The position numbers were made by a program, and so were the translations under genes. A stretch of 29,088 nt of DNA from an uncultured Gilliamella sp. (GTDB taxonomy: Bacteria; Pseudomonadota; Gammaproteobacteria; Enterobacterales; Enterobacteriaceae), in the NCBI GenBank assembly GCA_945291235.1, contig CALYQY010000022.1, forward strand, positions 1 to 29,088. Direction: 5' to 3'. Shown piece after piece: positions 25,141 through 29,088 of this stretch (its first letter is position 1; each line of letters begins with the position of its first letter). The notes beneath the pieces were generated by a model. That model was given only the letters and a program-made list of their open reading frames with translations. It made no database searches and was not told the origin of the DNA.

Positions 25141-25197
25141 CATGGTTACGATACATAACTAGATTTATCTACGATATTATTTTATGAAGATAGCGAT

Positions 25198-26082
25198 ATG
25201 GCGATAACGATCAATGAAGTGTTAGCAAAATGCCTTAATCATCAACAAACGAATCAGATATATTTTGCTAATTATGCTCAATCAGCACCACTACTTGCTG
25301 ATCAAGTCAGTTTACCCAGAATAGAAATCATGATAGAGGGAAAACAATCCATACAATGGGCAGACTATCAGGGAAACATTATTGAAAAAACGTTATTTCC
25401 TAGCGATCTTTTATATATCACAGCACAAAGTTGGAGCAAGCCCGCTTATACAACCCCCTTCACCACATTAAGCATCCTGTATGATAAACAACAAATTAGC
25501 ATGACTATCAACCAGTGGGACGGTCAAGCACTGACATCTTATGATCAAATTAATGTACCTAGGCGAGGAGCACGTATTGGGGCGTTTATCATTCAAGCGC
25601 TAGCTGAACTAACTTGGCAGCATCAGCCTTGCGAGCGTGCTCCTACCGCTTATCATCTTATTCAAAGCTTATTAAGTCATACCTTCGACTTACTGAATGT
25701 TGATGTCGAAACCTCAACCAAAACAGCTAGCTTATTTGAGGCAATTCGGCAATATATTGATAGCCATTTTCGTGACGATATTACCCGAGATTTTCTCGCT
25801 AAAATGTTCTATATTTCACCCAATTATCTATCTCACCTATTCCAGCGAGAAGGTAAAATAGGTTTGAATGAATATCTTACCCATGTACGTCTGGAATATG
25901 CAAAAACTCGCCTTAGAGACTATGATTTAAATATCAAAGATATTGCCTTGGCTTCAGGTTTTAAAGATAGTCACTATTTTTGTCGAATCTTCAGAAAAAA
26001 AACTGAACGTACCCCTACCGAATACCGTCGCCAATATCATAGTCAATTAATACAGATGACGGATAACAACAAAACTAGTTAA
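25198..26082 (+). CDS. AraC-family transcriptional regulator
   Basis: A 294-residue regulator. The C-terminal part (about 183-280) has both helix-turn-helix motifs of the family: ITRDFLAKMFYISPNYLSHLFQRE and LNIKDIALASGFKDSHYFCRIFRKKTERTPTEYRRQ. The N-terminal 165 residues look like a cupin-type sensing domain (beta-rich, with PRIEIMIEGKQSIQWADYQGN). Many such proteins respond to sugars. Its position, divergent from fsa and next to a CRP site, suggests that it controls fsa and perhaps itself; the effector is unknown. A hairpin-forming repeat downstream belongs to the next gene's promoter. Confidence 0.9.
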   Translation: MAITINEVLAKCLNHQQTNQIYFANYAQSAPLLADQVSLPRIEIMIEGKQSIQWADYQGNIIEKTLFPSDLLYITAQSWSKPAYTTPFTTLSILYDKQQISMTINQWDGQALTSYDQINVPRRGARIGAFIIQALAELTWQHQPCERAPTAYHLIQSLLSHTFDLLNVDVETSTKTASLFEAIRQYIDSHFRDDITRDFLAKMFYISPNYLSHLFQREGKIGLNEYLTHVRLEYAKTRLRDYDLNIKDIALASGFKDSHYFCRIFRKKTERTPTEYRRQYHSQLIQMTDNNKTS

Positions 26083-26094
26083 CTAAATTAATGG

Positions 26095-26123
26095 TTGTAA
26101 AAAGTAATTTCATTTGATATAGT
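26095..26123 (+). promoter_or_regulatory. Promoter of the MarR-ybhG-ybhF operon
   Basis: TTGTAA (26095-26100) and TATAGT (26118-26123) are 17 bases apart, a good sigma-70 match. The -10 sits in the centre of the inverted repeat at 26106-26136. Confidence 0.7.
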
Positions 26124-26136
26124 TTCAAATGAAATT
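26106..26136. promoter_or_regulatory. Probable MarR operator (perfect inverted repeat)
   Basis: AATTTCATTTGA (26106-26117) and TCAAATGAAATT (26125-26136) are perfectly complementary 12-base arms around a 7-base spacer that contains the -10 hexamer. It ends 19 bases before the MarR start codon. No T-run follows, so an operator for autorepression fits better than a terminator. Confidence 0.7.
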
Positions 26137-26155
26137 ATCTAAATAAGGTGATGTG

Positions 26156-26650
26156 ATGGCAATCCCGATAGCAACCGTTGAAAAACTGATTGAAAAATTT
26201 AAAGCTCGTGGACTCTCTTCAAACTATGACGAGATTTTTTTAAGTCGCTTATTGCAATTTAGTACCGAAGCACTATTAGAAAATTTGAATCAAACCTACC
26301 GACATTATGAATTAGATGATAAATTATTTGCGGTTTTATTAGTGATTAACGCCTTTCACCCTGAAGGGGTAAAACCATCGCAAATCAGCGAATTAACCAA
26401 TTTTACTCGCGTACAAATTACCCGTTTTGTTGATACACTGGTGGGAAATGACTTAGTCGCCCGCCAAGCTGATCCGCATGACCGCCGCTCACATTGTTTA
26501 ATTTTAACCAAAAAAGGCATCAATTTTTTTCAACATGAACTACCACCCATGGAAAAAAAAGTGGTTCAAGCTTGGCAAGTTATTACTCAAGAAGAACGTC
26601 AACAGTTACGCACAATTTTAACTAAACTTTTAAAGCATCTTGCCGAGTAA
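26156..26650 (+). CDS. MarR-family transcriptional regulator
   Basis: A winged-HTH repressor of 164 residues from this start. The HTH is PSQISELTNFTRVQITRFVDTLVGNDLVARQ, followed by the wing DPHDRRSHCLILTKKG, both hallmarks of MarR. The frame can begin at GTG 26153, but AAGG at 26145-26148 suits the ATG at 26156 better. It is the first gene of an operon with ybhG (five bases later) and ybhF. Its own promoter carries a perfect inverted repeat, so it probably represses this operon until a ligand binds. In E. coli the equivalent pump is controlled by the TetR-type CecR (YbiH), so the regulator type has been swapped. Confidence 0.92.
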   Translation: MAIPIATVEKLIEKFKARGLSSNYDEIFLSRLLQFSTEALLENLNQTYRHYELDDKLFAVLLVINAFHPEGVKPSQISELTNFTRVQITRFVDTLVGNDLVARQADPHDRRSHCLILTKKGINFFQHELPPMEKKVVQAWQVITQEERQQLRTILTKLLKHLAE

Positions 26651-26655
26651 ACTAA

Positions 26656-27657
26656 ATGAGAATATCCATGAAACAAAAAGGGCTTATCGCCCTATTAATA
26701 TTAATCATTATTGCAGTAATTTGGGCGATTTGGTTCATGTATAAAAGTCCTTCATCGCTGATTTTATATGGTAATGTGGATATCCGAACGGTAAACAGTA
26801 GCTTTCGTGTATCAGGACGCTTAATACAATTAAATCACGAAGAAGGAGATTCGATTAAACAAGGTGATCTATTAGCTAAACTGGATGCAAAACCTTATCA
26901 AATCGCTTTAAATAAAGCGAAAGCAAATCTGATGGTAAAGCAGGCGCAACTTGATTTAATGATAACCGGATATCGTAAAGAAGAAGTTGCCCAAGCAGCA
27001 GCACAAGTTTTACAGTATCAAGCAAGTAATGATTATGCTGAAAATAACTATCAGCGCATGGTCAAATTGATGAAATCATCATCCATTTCTAAAGATCAAC
27101 TTGAAAACAGTTTAACCTTACGTAATCAAGCTAACGCTAATTTACAAACAGCAAAGCAAAAACTTGATCAACTTACTAATGGTTACCGAAAAGAAGAAAT
27201 TGAAGCTGCACAAGCCACCGTGCAAGCGGCTAAAGCCGAGTTAGACCAAGCGGAACTTAACTTATCGGATACCGAACTTTATGCACCAACCGACGGCACC
27301 ATTTTAACTCGAGCAGTAGAATCAGGCACAATGTTAACCGCAGGAACCCCGATTTATGCTATATCTATAGATAGACCTGTCTGGATACGTGCTTATATTG
27401 ACGAGGTCAATTTACATCAAGCCATTCCGGGTAGAACTGTCTATATTTATACCGATTCACAGCCAGATAAACCTTATATTGGACAGATTGGTTTTGTATC
27501 GCCTACGGCCGAATTTACACCTAAAACCGTCGAAACCCCTGTATTACGTACAGATTTAGTTTACCGCTTACGTATTCAAATACGTCAAACTGGTGACGGT
27601 CAAGCGGATGATATGTTGCGCCAAGGCATGCCGGTAACGATTAAATTTGCAGAATAA
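26656..27657 (+). CDS. ybhG: YbhG-like membrane fusion (HlyD family) efflux subunit
   Basis: A periplasmic adaptor of 333 residues (E. coli YbhG 332). Residues 10-29 are an N-terminal membrane anchor. YGNVDIRTVNSSFRVSGRL begins the biotinyl-lipoyl half-motif. Two copies of a GYRKEE segment (about 110 and 176) flank a coiled-coil hairpin. DGTILTRAVESGTML closes the lipoyl domain, and GQIGFVSPTAEFTPKTVETP with RTDLVYRLRI is nearly identical to E. coli YbhG. It links the inner-membrane ABC transporter to an outer-membrane channel. ATG 26668 (MKQKG) is an alternative start that fits the family equally well. It lies between the MarR gene and ybhF, five bases from each. Confidence 0.93.
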   Translation: MRISMKQKGLIALLILIIIAVIWAIWFMYKSPSSLILYGNVDIRTVNSSFRVSGRLIQLNHEEGDSIKQGDLLAKLDAKPYQIALNKAKANLMVKQAQLDLMITGYRKEEVAQAAAQVLQYQASNDYAENNYQRMVKLMKSSSISKDQLENSLTLRNQANANLQTAKQKLDQLTNGYRKEEIEAAQATVQAAKAELDQAELNLSDTELYAPTDGTILTRAVESGTMLTAGTPIYAISIDRPVWIRAYIDEVNLHQAIPGRTVYIYTDSQPDKPYIGQIGFVSPTAEFTPKTVETPVLRTDLVYRLRIQIRQTGDGQADDMLRQGMPVTIKFAE

Positions 27658-27662
27658 TCGCT

Positions 27663-29088
27663 ATGACTAAACAAAATCGCCAGCAAATCAAACTCACTCA
27701 TGTGACCAAAGTGTTTAAGCAAAAAAATCAGCAAGTCACTGTCGCACTAAAACCTTTATCGACAACAATTTTTGCACAGGGTGTGACAGGATTGGTTGGC
27801 CCTGACGGTGCAGGGAAAACAACACTATTGCGTATGCTGGCAGGCTTGCTTTCGCCAAGTGCAGGTCAAATTAATGTTGCGCAATATAATCCGACTGAAG
27901 ATCGGGATCAATTGCGCGCAATTTTAGGCTATATGCCTCAAAAGTTTGGTCTTTACGAGGATTTGACGGTTATTGAAAACCTTAATTTATTTGCTGATCT
28001 GCGACATATCAAACAAGAAGAACGTCAACAAATTTTTGCCAAACTCCTAAAATTCACCGATTTAACTAAATTTACCCAACGTTTGGCGGGCAAGTTATCG
28101 GGGGGAATGAAGCAAAAATTGGGGTTAGCATGTACTTTGCTTGGCGATCCACAAATATTATTACTTGATGAGCCTGGTGTTGGCGTGGATCCTATTTCAC
28201 GCCAAGAACTTTGGCACATGGTTCATCAACTAGCCAAAGAAGGGATGTTAATTATCTGGAGCACCTCTTATCTTGATGAAGCCGAGCAATGTGAAACAAT
28301 TTTACTGATGAATCAAGGTGAATTACTCTTTCAAGGTCAACCCTCATGTTTAACTGAACGTGTCAAAGATCGGGTTTACCTGCTCGCTTCGCCAATTTCA
28401 CATCGTCGGTTATTACAAACGGCCTTAAAACTCCCTGAAGTCAGTGACGGCGTGATTGAAGGTGATCGTATTCGCTTAATACTCAAGCCGAATCACGCCA
28501 TTGAACAAGTCATAGCAAAACTTGGGACAACTAACATCACTTATCAACCTACCTTAGGACGGTTTGAAGATGCGTTTATTGACCGATTAGGCGGAATAAC
28601 TCAAAAAGAATCAATATTAACTAAAATTATGCCGCAGGTTGCCGGTCTGCCAAACGATATTGTCATAGAAGCAAAAGATCTTACCCGAACTTTTGGTCAT
28701 TTTATTGCAACGGATCATGTTAATTTTGCCATAAAGCGTGGTGAAATATTTGGTTTATTAGGGCCCAATGGCGCAGGTAAATCGACAACATTTAAAATGA
28801 TGTGTGGTTTATTACCGATTAGTGATGGGCAAGCGTTAGTATTGGGATTTGATCTCAAAAAAAGTGCAACTAAAGTACGTGAACGCATTGGCTATATGGC
28901 ACAACGTTTTTCTTTATATGACAGATTAACTGTACGCCAAAATTTAAGCTTCTTTTCAGGCATCTACGGCTTAATGGGCAGTGAACAAACACTGCGCATG
29001 AATGAAATGATAACCGCATTTAATTTTGAGCCGATTTTAGACAAAACACCAGAATCACTCCCCTTAGGATTCAAACAGCGATTAGCTT
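27663..29088 (+). CDS. ybhF: YbhF-like tandem ABC transporter ATP-binding protein (partial)
   Basis: The frame runs from ATG 27663 off the right edge, 475 codons without a stop (E. coli YbhF is 578 residues). The first nucleotide-binding domain is complete: Walker A GPDGAGKTT, signature LSGGMKQKLGLA, Walker B ILLLDEPGVGVDP and the switch histidine replaced in WSTSYLDEAE. The second has Walker A GPNGAGKST, and its atypical signature LPLGFKQRLA is the last thing in the window. Both match E. coli YbhF. The membrane subunits (ybhS, ybhR) should follow outside. The E. coli pump has been linked to cefoperazone and chloramphenicol sensitivity and to Na+/H+ exchange, so the true substrate is uncertain. 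Confidence 0.95.
   Translation, partial: MTKQNRQQIKLTHVTKVFKQKNQQVTVALKPLSTTIFAQGVTGLVGPDGAGKTTLLRMLAGLLSPSAGQINVAQYNPTEDRDQLRAILGYMPQKFGLYEDLTVIENLNLFADLRHIKQEERQQIFAKLLKFTDLTKFTQRLAGKLSGGMKQKLGLACTLLGDPQILLLDEPGVGVDPISRQELWHMVHQLAKEGMLIIWSTSYLDEAEQCETILLMNQGELLFQGQPSCLTERVKDRVYLLASPISHRRLLQTALKLPEVSDGVIEGDRIRLILKPNHAIEQVIAKLGTTNITYQPTLGRFEDAFIDRLGGITQKESILTKIMPQVAGLPNDIVIEAKDLTRTFGHFIATDHVNFAIKRGEIFGLLGPNGAGKSTTFKMMCGLLPISDGQALVLGFDLKKSATKVRERIGYMAQRFSLYDRLTVRQNLSFFSGIYGLMGSEQTLRMNEMITAFNFEPILDKTPESLPLGFKQRLA

Noticed and set aside
26106..26136. Inverted repeat read as a terminator of the AraC-type gene
   Set aside because: No T-run follows and the repeat is centred on a good -10 element of the next gene, so an operator is more likely.
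28025..28219. 64-codon antisense frame within the ABC transporter gene
   Set aside because: It lies opposite the Walker B and signature region of ybhF and is a typical shadow.

Overview
The window reads as an ordinary stretch of chromosome from an AT-rich gammaproteobacterium. Most recognisable proteins (LexA, RF3, YcaO, pitrilysin, IlvY, TsaD, CoaE, ZapD, YacG, Ogt, AcpH, fructose-6-phosphate aldolase, YbhG/YbhF) resemble Enterobacterales versions in length and motifs, but gene order and base composition do not match an enteric genome. Together with a relative of Haemophilus HI0607 (shikimate dehydrogenase-like), this fits Orbaceae (Gilliamella/Frischella group, insect-gut bacteria) best, with Pasteurellaceae relatives as the alternative. 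This placement is inference from gene content only. I saw no rRNA, tRNA, CRISPR array, insertion sequence or prophage gene.

Layout. 1-3257: tail of a histidine phosphatase, ogt (DNA alkyl repair), an orphan secreted protein, ygbA (nitrosative-stress linked), and a shikimate dehydrogenase-like gene ending in a perfect hairpin shared with ycaO. 3274-8129: ycaO, a DUF4282 membrane protein, then a leftward run coaE-zapD-yacG-tsaD with very tight junctions. 8130-9606: lexA with a clear promoter and two SOS boxes, followed by a small unknown membrane protein probably in the same transcript. 9661-12555: periplasmic pitrilysin. 12883-17672: a compact four-gene operon made of an outer-membrane TPR/beta-barrel protein (YaiO-like), a membrane-anchored HEAT-repeat protein, a family 2 processive glycosyltransferase and an exported TIM-barrel protein with an acidic D-x-E motif. 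This looks like a synthase-dependent exopolysaccharide production and export system and is the most interesting part of the window. 17722-22618: prfC, ilvY without ilvC next to it, and a secreted 3-hydroxybutyrate-oligomer hydrolase-like esterase. 22725-24110: acpH and a siderophore-interacting protein. 24256-26082: fructose-6-phosphate aldolase divergent from an AraC-type regulator, with a near-consensus CRP site between them. 26095-29088: a MarR regulator with a perfect 12-bp inverted repeat over its own promoter, then ybhG and ybhF (cut by the window end), an ABC efflux operon under a different regulator type from that of E. coli.

Several starts were moved inward from the longest reading frame: the DUF4282 gene, prfC, the aldolase, the MarR gene and the HEAT-repeat gene. 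The TIM-barrel gene appears to start at TTG. Most transcription units end in recognisable hairpins, several of them shared between convergent genes.
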